Shown here in pieces: positions 17,754 to 27,100 of a DNA stretch of 64,000 nt. Numbering within the stretch: position 1 is the first letter of the stretch; every line of letters starts with the position of its first letter. Location of the stretch: positions 496,001 to 560,000 of the forward strand of contig JAOSKM010000002.1 in NCBI GenBank assembly GCA_027493625.1. The letters are read 5' to 3'. Made by a program: the position numbers and the translations under genes. The stretch comes from Planctomycetota bacterium. Lineage in GTDB: Bacteria > Planctomycetota > UBA8742 > UBA2392. The notes under the pieces are model-generated. The model made no database searches. It was not told the DNA's origin and saw only the letters and a list, made by a program, of their open reading frames with translations.

Positions 17754-18961
17754 GCGTGCACGTACTCCGCTGCCCCAACTGTGGGGCCGATCTCGACGTT
17801 GTGGACGGTGTGGAGACCATCCGCTGCAAGTTCTGCGGGGCAAGATCTCACGTAGAGGGCGCGGGCGCGGGCTTGCATCTCAGCATGATCGCCAAGCAGA
17901 TGGAACGCATTGAGGGTCATGCGGCCCGCACCGCTGCCGAACTTGAGGCAATGCGTACTGCTCAGGCGAGGGGGCTGGCGTCGCAGCATGAGACCGACGA
18001 TGCCATGCGTCGCGCAGCGTCGGCGCAAGAGGCCGCTGCGAAGCAAGCCGCCTTTGCTGCGCGACTTGCCGCCGAAAGAGAGATACGTCAACTGGCAGAT
18101 GAAGCCGAGAGGATCAAGCGCGACTTGACTCAAGTGCAGGACGCTGAACGGAAGGCGGCGGAGGCCGAGAGAAGGCTTGCTCAACTGAACTCGCCCGGAG
18201 AATTGGAGAGGGTTCGCGCTGCCGAAGAGTTGATCGCACGGGCTGAACTTTACGGCAGCAATGAACACGGCTCCATGCCGAATCAACTTCCCCAGAGTTC
18301 GTCACCTTGGGAGGCGGAGCATCAGTCCCTGCTCCAGCTTCGGAGCCGCTATCGGTGGAGCCGGGTGCTGGCATTCGTTGGATGGCCGTTCGTGATGATC
18401 ACCGTAGTCATTCTCGGTGTGGTCGCGCAGGCCGTAGCTCCCAACGATCACTGGTTGAAGCAGTCGGGAGGAGTATGGGTCTTGGTGGCGCTTCTCTCGG
18501 TTCCACTGTACTTCACGGTGGTCTGGTCATACGGGACAGCCCTTGGCCGCAAGTTCAACGATCGCGCTTTCCTGTACGGCCTCCCGAACGTGCGGGTGAA
18601 GTCTCGCGAGCAAGCCGAGTTGGAGAAGGCGAGCCGACAGATCGAGAAGGACTGGGAGGCGGAGTCGCGCCGAATTGAGCGCGACTGGAAGCGGTCCATG
18701 CGCAAGACCGAAGGCGGGGGCTGTGTGGGCTGCTTGGTGCTTGTCCTGATCTTTGCGGTCGGCGTCTACACCTGTTCCCCCAGCGAGCGCAGCGACAACA
18801 CCCCTCACGGGAATGCTGCGGGCAATGGCGAGGCGGACAATGGCGCAGCCGAAAATGCGCCCAAGTCCCACGGGGAAAGCGCCAACGAGCCCCGCGACGA
18901 AGAGCCTCCACCAGCCAACGGGGAGAGTGAATCGTCAGGCTCGAACCAGTCTCCTGATTAG
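17750..18961 (+). CDS. Zinc-ribbon, coiled-coil, membrane protein of unknown function
   Basis: A 403-residue protein. The N-terminus has a zinc ribbon (RCPNCGADL and RCKFCGA, residues ~7-28). Then follows a long Ala/Glu/Arg-rich coiled coil (about 45-160), two membrane helices (about 210-230 and 245-265), a charged segment (~280-320), a third hydrophobic stretch preceded by CVGC, and a polar tail. It is ATGA-coupled to the sorted Ig-like protein upstream, so the two probably act at the same membrane site. There is no Walker motif, so it is not a Zot-type phage assembly ATPase. No family was recognised. Confidence 0.7.
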   Translation: MSVHVLRCPNCGADLDVVDGVETIRCKFCGARSHVEGAGAGLHLSMIAKQMERIEGHAARTAAELEAMRTAQARGLASQHETDDAMRRAASAQEAAAKQAAFAARLAAEREIRQLADEAERIKRDLTQVQDAERKAAEAERRLAQLNSPGELERVRAAEELIARAELYGSNEHGSMPNQLPQSSSPWEAEHQSLLQLRSRYRWSRVLAFVGWPFVMITVVILGVVAQAVAPNDHWLKQSGGVWVLVALLSVPLYFTVVWSYGTALGRKFNDRAFLYGLPNVRVKSREQAELEKASRQIEKDWEAESRRIERDWKRSMRKTEGGGCVGCLVLVLIFAVGVYTCSPSERSDNTPHGNAAGNGEADNGAAENAPKSHGESANEPRDEEPPPANGESESSGSNQSPD

Positions 18962-18980
18962 ATAGGCCACGTTCTCTTTG

Positions 18981-19012
18981 CGCCGCAGGGCTTTCGCCCT
19001 GCGGCGCGTTTT
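18981..19012 (+). terminator. Intrinsic terminator
   Basis: A perfect 11-base stem CGCCGCAGGGC/GCCCTGCGGCG (18981-18991, 18996-19006), loop TTTC, is followed by CGTTTTC. It ends the 17217-18961 pair. The ribosome-binding site GGAGG of the next gene (19018-19022) follows directly. Confidence 0.8.
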
Positions 19013-19026
19013 CATTTGGAGGCAAC

Positions 19027-19377
19027 ATGATTCAGGTTGACCGCGACTACCCCGTGCTGGCCTTGGCGCAGCGGATATGGGGCAGGCGCAAGAGGCTGAA
19101 GCTATGCGGAGTTGTTCGCGATCACTACGGCCTTAGCTGGCTCGTGATCGGGCGTATGCGCAATCCGAAGCGACGCAACGGCTTCTTCCTGCTGGCGGCG
19201 GGGCTGAGAGTACCGATCGATGTCGCCATTGATCGAAGCAAGGACTTCGAGTTTGTGGACGTTGACGAAGAGGCCGTTGCTCGGATCTGGCTCAAGTACA
19301 GCTATGGAAAGAACGGTCAGGTCGTGCACAAGGTGAGCCTCATCCTCCCAAACGGTGAGCCCGTTCTTTACGCCTGA
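19027..19377 (+). CDS. Small hypothetical protein, paralogue of the 16557 gene
   Basis: A 116-residue protein preceded by GGAGG at 4 bases spacing. It aligns along its length with the 16557-16904 product: WGR near residue 20, a D-x-YG-LSWL-x-IG block near 38, a hydrophobic LLAAG segment near 57, and the ending VSLILPNGEPVLYA. No known domain is recognised. It is isolated by a terminator upstream and a 10-bp hairpin downstream, so it is probably a self-contained cassette. Confidence 0.65.
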   Translation: MIQVDRDYPVLALAQRIWGRRKRLKLCGVVRDHYGLSWLVIGRMRNPKRRNGFFLLAAGLRVPIDVAIDRSKDFEFVDVDEEAVARIWLKYSYGKNGQVVHKVSLILPNGEPVLYA

Positions 19378-19403
19378 ACGCCAAGCCTCGCCCACTGCGC
19401 CGT

Positions 19404-19428
19404 GCTGGGACGCTGAAGGCGTCCCAGC
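19404..19428. other. Perfect 10-bp hairpin
   Basis: GCTGGGACGC and its exact reverse complement flank a five-base loop, just after the 19027 gene. No T run follows, so it may act as an RNA stabiliser, a Rho-assisted stop or a protein-binding site. The rest of 19378-19517 shows no supported gene start. Confidence 0.5.
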
Positions 19429-19517
19429 CAGCGTAATGGGCAACCCTTGGCGCTCACGACAACTTCGGTGACGTGTAACAGAACGACGGCAGGCTGCGGA
19501 GCTACTCCGGGCGCGGC

Positions 19518-19685
19518 ATGTACGGAGAACGGTGCCTCGGGATCACCACTAAGCAGCCCAACAGCGTGATGGAGGACGCCGGAGCCGCAGGCATCAAGGG
19601 TGCCCGTCAGGACAGCATGGGTCTTTCGACCATCGTCTACTGGCCGAACATCGGCGTGCCGGATTACTTCGACGAGGAGGACTAA
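19518..19685 (+). CDS. Small hypothetical protein, possibly 5' truncated
   Basis: A 55-residue frame beginning MYGERCLGITTKQ and ending FDEED with TAA, three bases before the next ATG. Upstream in-frame codons read DGRLRSYSGRG, protein-like, back to a TAA at 19476. The true start may therefore lie further left and be hidden by a sequence error. No ribosome-binding site supports ATG 19518. The last codons supply GAGGAG for the downstream gene, which supports translation here. Function unknown. Confidence 0.45.
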   Translation: MYGERCLGITTKQPNSVMEDAGAAGIKGARQDSMGLSTIVYWPNIGVPDYFDEED

Positions 19686-19688
19686 GCC

Positions 19689-20181
19689 ATGAGCTACGTG
19701 ATCCGAGTTCATTTCGATCGCGAGTTCGGCGACGACGCGGACGTTGTTGAAAACAACCCCGAGTACGCCGGTATGACGTACCGCCAAGCCTTCGAGCGGC
19801 TGTTCGAGGCTGAGTTGCAGGAAGCCTACGACCGCTCGGAAGGAGCGTTGGCCGGGCATTTCCGCATCGCGTTCGTGAAGGCGGATCCGAAGAAAGCTGA
19901 CAAGGAACTCGACGGGAAAGTGAAGTCCCGTGTCGGAGCAAAGGACAGCTACGGAGATCTCCGGCGAACTGATCTTTGGCAGGAGGGAAATTACCCGTGA
20001 AGAACGGTCGTGGCTGAAGCATCACGTCGTAGGTCAGACACTGTGGATGCCGGGAGGCATGTACGGCACGGCGTGGAAGGGAGAGGGGCAAAGTACTGCC
20101 GAGAAATTCATTCGCTCGTTCACTGGCCGAGGCGATGAATTCTTCAAGAAGGCCAAGGAAAAACTGCGCAAGGAGGACTAA
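19689..20181 (+). CDS. Hypothetical protein, frameshifted
   Basis: Two overlapping frames (19689 to ~19985 and ~19988 to 20181) join into one 163-residue protein if one G is removed from the GGG run at 19985-19987, giving DLWQEEITREERSWLK. Strong ribosome-binding bases (GAGGAG) precede the ATG. The product is charged and soluble, with no recognised domain; MPGGMYGTAWKGEG near residue 120 is the most distinctive stretch. Without the correction the second frame would need an unsupported GTG start at 19930. Confidence 0.55.
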
Positions 20182-20184
20182 CCC

Positions 20185-20595
20185 GTGGCGAAAAAGAAGA
20201 AGCGCAAGGGCGGTCAGCGCCTCCCGGTCATTTTCCGCATGTTCAAGTGCAAGGACGCTTACCCCGAGCGTGATTGCATCGCGCTGTTCCCCACGATCTG
20301 CGACGACTACACCGGGGTCAAGTGCTCCAGCTACATCCATATCGGGCAGCACTCCGCCGCTGACCCGTGGCAGGTGATGCAGAACAGCCGCCCTGCCACC
20401 AAGCAGGAGTACAAAGGGCTTGCCCGCGAACTCCGTGATCGTGGCTATCGCTACAAGATCCGCCACCGGATGCAGCGCCAGTGGTACGAGATGCGCAAGG
20501 AGCAGGCGGCGAAGTACCGCAAGCAGGTACAGGAAAATCCAGCCGGTCTCCCGTGGTCGCCGGAGGCCCGCGCTGAAGCATTGCGACCGGCGTAA
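20185..20595 (+). CDS. Hypothetical protein
   Basis: A 136-residue basic protein with a GTG start, AGGAG shortly upstream and a Lys-rich N-terminus. The central part reads FPTICDDYTGVKCSSYIHIGQHS, then an EYKGLARELRDRGY helix and an Arg/Gln-rich helix. The HIGQHS and EYxxLxxEL pattern resembles short proteins common in phages and integrative elements, but I cannot name the family. It lies in tandem with the neighbouring small genes with 3-base spacing. Confidence 0.65.
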   Translation: MAKKKKRKGGQRLPVIFRMFKCKDAYPERDCIALFPTICDDYTGVKCSSYIHIGQHSAADPWQVMQNSRPATKQEYKGLARELRDRGYRYKIRHRMQRQWYEMRKEQAAKYRKQVQENPAGLPWSPEARAEALRPA

Positions 20596-20612
20596 TTTTC
20601 AAGGCGCAAGAC

Positions 20613-20782
20613 ATGCCGTTGATCGACAACCGACTTGGCGCTGGGCATCCGGGACGAGAAGAAATGGAAGGCCATCCAGAAAAAAGGAGGACACGGCCCG
20701 TTCGCTGCTGGGGTCGTGCTCAGACAACTGGCCGGGAGTGCGTGAATTCCTGATCGGTACCTTTGGCAGCGATGACGAGTAA
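20613..20782 (+). CDS. Small hypothetical protein, two frameshifts
   Basis: Three frame pieces form one 55-residue protein (starts MPLIDNRLALGIRDEKK, ends GTFGSDDE) if one G is removed at 20637-20638 and one A at the six-A run 20680-20685. Uncorrected, no frame is open across the region. The next gene follows after AAAGGAGG. It could equally be a decayed gene, but the two homopolymer indels match the error pattern elsewhere in the window. Function unknown. Confidence 0.4.
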
Positions 20783-20792
20783 AGGAGGACAG

Positions 20793-21714
20793 ATGCGAAA
20801 ACGAGTAGCCGCATTGCGCTTCTTGATTGACCGGCACGTGGCCGGTCGTTTTGTTGAACTGACCGGCAGTCAGAAGCCCGCGACGGTCGGGCGGCACCTC
20901 TTGGAAAAAATTGGCGGCGGCGATGGCCAAGCCGACCAAGCTGCTGACCAGACTGGTCGGAGACGGCCATCTGGACAGACAGATGTCTGTTTTCCGGCCA
21001 CCCCGCAGGCCAGTTCTGCTCAGCTTTCAGTGTGAGGACTCCGGACAGCGTGATGCCATCCGAAGGATGCTGATTGCGCTGGCGGCTGAACTGGCAGGAG
21101 AGTTGGCAGGTCCAGTGATACCCGATGCCTCTACAGTCTTCAGAGCCATCATCGCTGATTGGGTCGATTCTTCAGGGCAAGGTGAGTCGCAAGCGGTGGC
21201 CAGAAAACGGCAGCCGGTCGAACGACGTGGCCACCGCGACATGACTGACGAGCGTCTAACGCCCGGCCCCGCACCGAGCGAAGCCCGAAAGCGCCGCAGG
21301 AATAAAAGAAAACTCGCGAAGAAGAAGCCGATCGATTGGTCGAAGCCGCACGCGGAGTTTCCCGACGTGTCAGCCCATGCCATTGCATGGAGGCCGGGTC
21401 GGCGAGGTAGGCCACCAGCGGACGCCCTGCGCAACGGTCGCGGGGAGTGGATGCCGCCGCCGGGCTGGCGAGTCATTCGTGGCCGCTGGCACCAACCGCT
21501 GTTGTCAACTCAGCGAGGTGAACATGCTCCGGATGCCACTGCTGACGAGATACTTGCTCGTGTGAGCCATGCGGGCACGGAAGGTGCATCGTTGCTTGCA
21601 CCTGACGGCCCACAGGGGCCAGAACGGGGGCCAGCGCCGCAGCCGCCGACCGCTGGCACTGCTCCGACAATTACGCCACAAGGCGGCGAAATGCTCGACG
21701 CTGGAGGGCAATAG
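20793..21714 (+). CDS. Hypothetical basic protein, frameshifted
   Basis: The ATG with AAAGGAGG upstream opens a frame that runs to 21035, while a second frame from ~20911 runs to 21714. Removing one A from the run at 20905-20910 joins them as RHLLEKLAAAMAKPTK and gives ~306 residues. The first ~125 residues look helical and may hold an alpha-helical DNA- or protein-binding domain. Then follow a Lys/Arg-rich stretch, a WRPGRRGRPP segment and a Pro/Gly-rich tail. No family was recognised. The 3' end overlaps the convergent rep gene by ~210 bases. Confidence 0.5.
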
Positions 21715-22904
21715 CGCGGTACTGCTGGGAGGGCTCGCTTTGACAGGGACATCAGGCACCCAAGCAACGGGAATGCCCTCCAGTCGCCATCATTGAACAG
21801 TGCCGTCACAAGCGGCCAGCCCTTCGTTTCGGCCCAAGTCCCAGCAACAGCAGGGTGCATACGCCGGTTGAGGCAGTCCTCCAACTCCGAAAACAGCTTC
21901 TCTCGACAAGCTCCGAAGTCTTGGGGACGGACTGGACTATGCTGGTCTGGCTCACTCCCGCGCTTGCGTTTCGATGGCCTTGAGAACACAGATCCTCTGG
22001 CAGATTGACTCAACCGGCAACTTCTGGATTTCTTTGGGGCCTTGGTTGCCGCCATCAGCGGCTCGTACATGTGCTCCGGAACGCCCAGCAGGCCATCAGG
22101 GGTCAGTCCACACCGAAGCGCCTTGGTGCAGTAGGCCGCTAGCGCCAGAGGGGAGTTTGGCTCATCGTCCACGGGTTGCACGTTGACGAAAGCGCCGAGG
22201 TCGCAAGTGGTGTCGTACAAGTGACGGTGCTTGGCGAACATGTTTGAAAAAGTCGTAAATCCTGCCTGCTGCACGTCACCGAGCAGAGACTGTTGGTCTC
22301 TGCTCGAACCGGAAGTCTGCCAACGCCGGTTCAAGCGAGCATTCTGGTAGTCTCGCGGGGTCCCGACTAAGTTTTCAGGCGCATCCGACAAGATGGCCAG
22401 CACGCAATGGACGTGAGAACCACAACGGTTTTCGCTTATCACTAACTCGATCGTCATAGACCAGTCGATCTTGAACGACGTGCGAAGCTCCTTGGCGAAG
22501 GCCGAGAACATGTTCCGAGCCAGTTTGATCGCGTCCTTCGGAGTCGGCGTGACCAGATCAGGCGGTGAGAGCGTGACGAAGTACAAGGGAACTCCGATGG
22601 CTCGGTACCGCTCGATTCCGTCGCATAAGTGCCTTAGCCTATCGCCCGTAGGCCGCTCGCCGCAGACAGGGCATAGGGGCGAGCCGCACGGTCTGCGACG
22701 GACAACCCGATAGCCATCGGCTTCGACTACGTCAAAAACCTCGGCGCAGCGAGCTATCCTATCCGCTTCGGCGCAATAGTCGGCGCGTCCGGACTTTCTC
22801 AGCCGATAGATCAGTGCATCGGCGTGCCAGCGGTTCCTACGCTTCTTGGCACCCAGAGGATCCAAGATCGAGTGTTCAATCGAGTTAGCGTTGTTTACGA
22901 ACAT
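21505..22904 (-). CDS. Rolling-circle replication initiator (Rep, HUH family), frameshifted near C-terminus
   Basis: A Rep_1-like endonuclease that nicks a replication origin. A cysteine block CGSPLCPVCGER is near residue 75, the HUH motif appears as GSHVHCVLA (near 165), and the catalytic Tyr motif as LAAYCTKALR (near 260). The start MFVNNAN at 22904 follows 19 bases after the excisionase-like gene; the frame is open further upstream but overlaps it. Near 21780 the frame gives an unconvincing tail. Adding one base to CC at 21780-21781 gives DWEGIPVAWVPDVP and an end at 21505; uncorrected it ends at 21510. The C-terminal limit is uncertain because the region is antisense to another gene. Confidence 0.72.
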
Positions 22905-22923
22905 AGAAGGAGCCTCGCTTTGA

Positions 22924-23148
22924 TTACCGCGACGAAAGGTTTCGGCCCAATAAGTCGCCAATCGACTTGCGTGGGATGAGCACCTTGCAGCCTCTGCCGG
23001 TGCCCAGTTTGACGACGGACAGCTCGCCCTTGGCGATCAGCCGAGTGATCTGTCGGCGCGAGCACCGCAGCAGCTTGGCTGTTTCCTTGATTGAGTTGAA
23101 CGGTGGCACGCCCACCAGTAAGTCACTAAGTAAGTCGGTTCCAGACAT
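22924..23148 (-). CDS. Excisionase-like HTH DNA-binding protein
   Basis: A 74-residue MerR/excisionase-type helix-turn-helix protein. The core SIKETAKLLRCSRRQITRLIAKGEL (given in two parts: residues 19-31 and 32-43) is typical of HTH_17, and is followed by KVLIPRKSIGDLL. AAAGGAGG precedes the ATG by 5 bases. It sits directly upstream of rep on the same strand, so it may control rep, excision or both. No integrase was found beside it in this window. Confidence 0.75.
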   Translation of the reverse strand: MSGTDLLSDLLVGVPPFNSIKETAKLLRCSRRQITRLIAKGELSVVKLGTGRGCKVLIPRKSIGDLLGRNLSSR

Positions 23149-23272
23149 GGTGTCCTCCTTTGGGTATGGCCGACCGACCCTGCCAACCGCTGGCTCGGGC
23201 CGTCGTGCTCTGTCCCTATCTACGCGCAGAGGTGAACCGCCTGAGTTCGAGCACCGGATTGGCGACGACGCA

Positions 23273-23381
23273 GAATATTCCGGCTAAGGAAAATCGCGTC
23301 GGTCCGGAAAATCGGATCCCGCGAAGGCGCTTCAAATAGCGGAGTCCACGGCGACTGAATATTCGGCGGGACGGAATATTC
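23273..23381. repeat. Three GAATATTC palindromes upstream of the xis/rep operon
   Basis: GAATATTC occurs at 23273-23280, 23357-23364 and 23374-23381, the last two in the context GAATATTCGG with 17-base spacing. They lie ~125-235 bases upstream of the excisionase-like start, where operators or iterons of the element are expected. The repeats are directly seen; binding is inferred. Confidence 0.55.
23288..23314. repeat. Two GGAAAATCG direct repeats
   Basis: Nine-base direct repeats at 23288-23296 and 23306-23314, spaced 18 bases start to start. They lie among the GAATATTC palindromes in the 23149-23764 intergenic region, which has no supported gene and could hold the Rep nick site and promoters. 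Confidence 0.45.
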
Positions 23382-23722
23382 GGAGTTTCCGGAGAGTCGG
23401 CTGTGGCATGCTGCTGTCGAAAGGGATGAAGAACAGCTTGGATCGGCAGCTACGAGAAGGCATGTGGCTACGCTGGTCGTAGAGCCTTTGTGGTCGTCTT
23501 TGGATACCCAATCACGCTACGTTCAAAGGACTTGTAGCCACTTGCCGAGTGCGGTGGTTAGGAGGCAGGAAGTGAAGCTGGTTGATCGACGCCGTACAAG
23601 CGCATTCCTGCAAGTCTGATGCTGGGGTTGGATTGGCTTGGCAGGAGCAAGTATACTGGTTGTTGTGCCCCGTCTTGGGGTGCGCGATTGGGGGACGGTA
23701 GGCTTCCGCCACGGAATTGAAT

Positions 23723-23757
23723 CGGCCTCTCTCAGCATAAGTCGCTTCGAGAGGCCG
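23723..23757. other. Hairpin next to the tRNA 3' end
   Basis: A nine-base stem CGGCCTCTC/GAGAGGCCG with a 17-base loop lies 8 bases beyond the tRNA-Gly 3' end. It could be the tRNA terminator, though the T run on the minus strand is weak, or part of an attachment region. Confidence 0.35.
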
Positions 23758-23764
23758 GTTTAGG

Positions 23765-23839
23765 TGGAGCGGGCGAAGGGGTTCGAACCCTCGACCACCT
23801 GCTTGGGAAGCAGGAGCTCTACCACTGAGCTACGCCCGC
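23765..23839 (-). tRNA. tRNA-Gly (anticodon CCC)
   Basis: Read on the minus strand the gene starts GCGGGCG and ends CGCCCGC, then T and an encoded CCA. The D arm has GCTC/GAGC, the anticodon stem CCTGC/GCAGG encloses TTCCCAA (anticodon CCC), and the T loop reads TTCGAAC with a GAGGG/CCCTT stem. All four arms pair. Its 3' end faces the putative mobile element on the left, the usual orientation for a tRNA integration site. The 270 bases to the right (23841-24113) show no supported gene and should hold its promoter. Confidence 0.95.
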
Positions 23840-24113
23840 TTTAGTTCTTTCGTCAGTGTGCTGCCCGTTCATCATGCCGGGTGGTTCCTGCTCGTCAAGC
23901 CGTGGCGATCTTGGATTACTGCAGCTGGGGCGCTCGTCTTGGGCCGCCATGGTTGACGGCCTGCTCACGGATTCAGTTAACACCCCGGGCGTCCATCTGG
24001 TTGTGCCCGGCGTGCTTGTTGCACACGCGTTGCCGTGTCATTGGCCGTTCGACTTTTCCAGTCTCTTCGCTCCGGCCTAGGCGCGAGCTTTTGCGGCTGC
24101 AGCCGAAATGCGC

Positions 24114-24143
24114 AAGGGGCAGCGGGTTTGGCCGCTGCCCCTT
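24114..24143. terminator. Hairpin downstream of the giant surface-protein gene
   Basis: A perfect 12-base stem AAGGGGCAGCGG/CCGCTGCCCCTT with a six-base loop (GTTTGG) lies 12 bases after the stop at 24156 on the minus strand. The T run on the minus strand is weak (GCATTTC), but position and strength suggest a terminator. Confidence 0.6.
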
Positions 24144-24155
24144 GGTCGTTCTTTC

Positions 24156-27100
24156 TTAGGCCTGTTTGCGACGACGGGTGCTTCTTGCCGCAACCGCCAG
24201 TGCCGACAGCAGGCCGAGCAGCAGCAGCCAGTTGGTCCGGCTCGTGCCGTCCGTCGAGCAGCCGCCGTCGTCGTCGCCTCCGCCACCGCCGCTGGCGGCC
24301 ACGCCGGTGCCCTCCAGGACAAGCTCGAAGTTCGGCGTGTCGGGGTCGTTCGTCGCGATGGTGAACGTGACGCTGAAGGCCCCGCCGGCGGTCGGTGTCA
24401 CGCTGACCACCACGTCGCTCTCGCCGTACACTGCCACCGGCGAGGTGCCGGCCGAAACCAGTGCGCCCGTGCAGTTCGTTGCCGCCGAGGGCGTCACGCT
24501 GTTGATGTTCAGCGCCGCCGTGCCGACGTTGCGCACGTGCAGCGTGACCTGACCGGCTGTGCCGATCACCACCCCGCCCACCTGGATCACCCCCTGGTGC
24601 GCCTGCGGCGTGTAGAGCGGGTACTCAACCTGAATGTCCGGCTGCGGGCCGGTTCCCGCGAGGTTGATCACGTACTGGGCCTCGTCGCCGTCATTGCTGT
24701 CGAAGCGCAGCACGGCCGTGAACGATGCGTTGCTGAGCGGGCGCACGCCGATCAGCGCGGTGGTGTCGTCCTGCGGAGCGACGCTGGCATCCGGCATGGT
24801 CAGTATGCGGACTTCGCAGTTGTTCTCGCTGATCACCCGCACCGGCAGGTTCAGGTTCAGGTTGCTGGTGCCCTGGTTGCGGATGCGGTAACTGAACGTC
24901 GAGTACACGCCCAGGGGCAGGTCGCCCAGGTCATCCGATCCGCCGCTGCCGACACCCGCGCCGTTGCGGCTGATGTCAATTTCAGGCTCGAGCGCGGCCG
25001 TAGCCTGGCCGCTGGCGGTGACGAGCAACGGCGATTCGTCGGCATCGTTGGTAACCAGCTCGAAGTCGAACTGGAAAGCGCCCGGCGTCAGGGGCGTCAC
25101 GTCGATGGTGAAGGGCGTCATCTGGCCCGGGTTGACGCTGGCGCCCGGCGTGGTGGTCACCAGCACGATGGCGTTGACGACGTTGCTGATGGCAACCGGG
25201 TTCAGGACGCTGAGCGTGCTCGCACCCAGGTTGCGTACTTCGTAAACGAAGGTGGTGTTGCTGCCGCTGGGGATCAGCCCCAGGTTCTCGCTGTCAGACG
25301 GCGACAGCACCCGGCGGCCGAACAGTTCAAGCTCGGGCAGAGCGCCGGAAGTGGCGGTGCCTTCACCGCGCAGCACGAATGTGCCTTCATCCGGGTCGTC
25401 ACTGTCGATCTGGAGCACGAACGAGAAGCGGCCCGGCACACTTGGCAGCACATCCAGCTGCAGCGTGTCGGTGCCGGCGGCTGCCAGCACTGTGCCTGGG
25501 GCCGTGGCAACTACCATGCAGTTCGTCTCGTTCACCACGGAGACGGCCGGCGCGCCGAAGGTCAGGTCGCCGGTGCCGATGTTTTCAAGGGTGTAGGTCA
25601 GGTTGGTGATCACGCCCGCGGGGATGGAGCCGACCTGGTCGGTACCATAGTTCTCGATCACTCCTCCGAAGCCGCGGCTGACCTGGAGGTCCGGGGCCGC
25701 GACTGCCGTACCCTGGACGGAAACGTCGTACGGGGCCTCGTCGGCATCGGAGTTGGGGATGGTCAGATCCGCGCTGAAGTTGCCCGCCGCGAGCGGCCGC
25801 AGCCACAACACGAAGCCGGTGCTGCTGGAGGCGGCGATCGTGCCGGCTGCCTGGTGCGTGATGTAGGCTTCACAGTTTGTGGTGCCTGCCACCAGCACCG
25901 GGTTCGGAGTGGCGCTCAGGGACAGCACGCCGTTGCCCAGGTTCTCAACCGTGTAGCTGAAGCTGTATGGCGTCAGCACGGCAAGGTTGTTGCCCACGGA
26001 ATCGGAGCTGCCGTCGGCGATGGGCGTGCCGGTGGTACGGAACAGGTTGATTTCGCCGGCGGTGGTGATGGTGATGTTGAAGCTCTGGGGTGCGCTGGTA
26101 TCGACGCCGGCGTTGAGCGTGCCGCCGCTGTCCTGCAGCTCAACGCTGATGGCCGCGGTACCTGCCACGTTGAAGGCGGGTGTGAAGCTGAGAGTCCCCG
26201 CCGCGCTGACGGCCGGCTGCACACTGAACAAGCCGGGGTTGTTGTTGCCGACGACGTTGAAGGTCGGCGTCTGGCTCGATTCATTGGCGGGGCCGACGCT
26301 GATGCCGGTGGCCCAGCCGGGGATGGATTGCGCACCCTGGTCCCAGGCCACGGAGACATCCGAGCCCTTGGTGAAGGAAGGCGCGTCGTTGATCTCGGTG
26401 ACGGCCACCTGCAAGGTGACTGCCGGGCTGGAAGCCAGCGCGCCGTCCCAGGCCACAAGCGTGAAGGCGTTCAGCACGCCGTTCTCGTCCTGGGGCGGCG
26501 TCCAGACCAGTGACTCGCCGGATGCCACCGTGGTCGTGCCCGGTACCACCGGCGAGCCGCCCTTGGTGAGGGTGCCCGCGATGACGCTTTCGACGCGGAA
26601 GTTGACGGGCGTGCTGTCGATGTCCGCTTCGTCGCCGGCGTTCTCAAGGTCAGCATAAGTGATGGTGTAGGCGGTATCCTCAAACGCGCCGTTCAGCACG
26701 CTGAAGCTGCTCATGGTGGGCGCGTCATTGACCGGGTTCACGGTGATGGTGAACACCGCCGAGGGGCCCGAGGTATCCACGTTACCGCTGCCTGAGCCGC
26801 CGTCGTCCTGCACGGTCACCTGGAAGGTGGCCGAGCCGTTGCTGTTGGCCGCGGTCTCAAAGGTCAGGGTGCCGGCCGTGCTGATAGCCGGGGCGCTGCT
26901 GAAGGTCAGGCCGCCCGCCGGAGTCAGGTTGATGATGGTGTAGGCCAGCGCAACCTGGCCGGATTCATTGGCCGGGCCCGGGTTGATCCCGACGAAGTTG
27001 GCGATGCTCTGGGGGCCGTCGTCTTCGTCCACGGTCGGGTTGCTGCCGCCCGTAACGCTGGGCGCGTCGTTGAGCGGGTTGACGGTGATGGTGAACGTCT

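Noticed and set aside
20680..20685. Programmed ribosomal frameshifting at the A-run
   Set aside because: A run of A can be slippery, but the needed shift matches a simple one-base error, and the same correction pattern occurs at a dozen unrelated runs, including non-slippery G and C runs.
16173..23148. Filamentous-phage (inovirus) prophage
   Set aside because: Small genes, a Gly-rich anchored protein and a Rep protein fit superficially, but there is no Zot-type ATPase and no typical coat protein.
24108..26513. Long plus-strand open frame opposite the giant gene, and similar ones at 38337-40178, 40396-42603, 46785-48566 and 50841-53150
   Set aside because: All are antisense to conserved minus-strand genes; in GC-rich DNA the complementary frame often lacks stops. 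Their translations are low-complexity mirrors of the real proteins.
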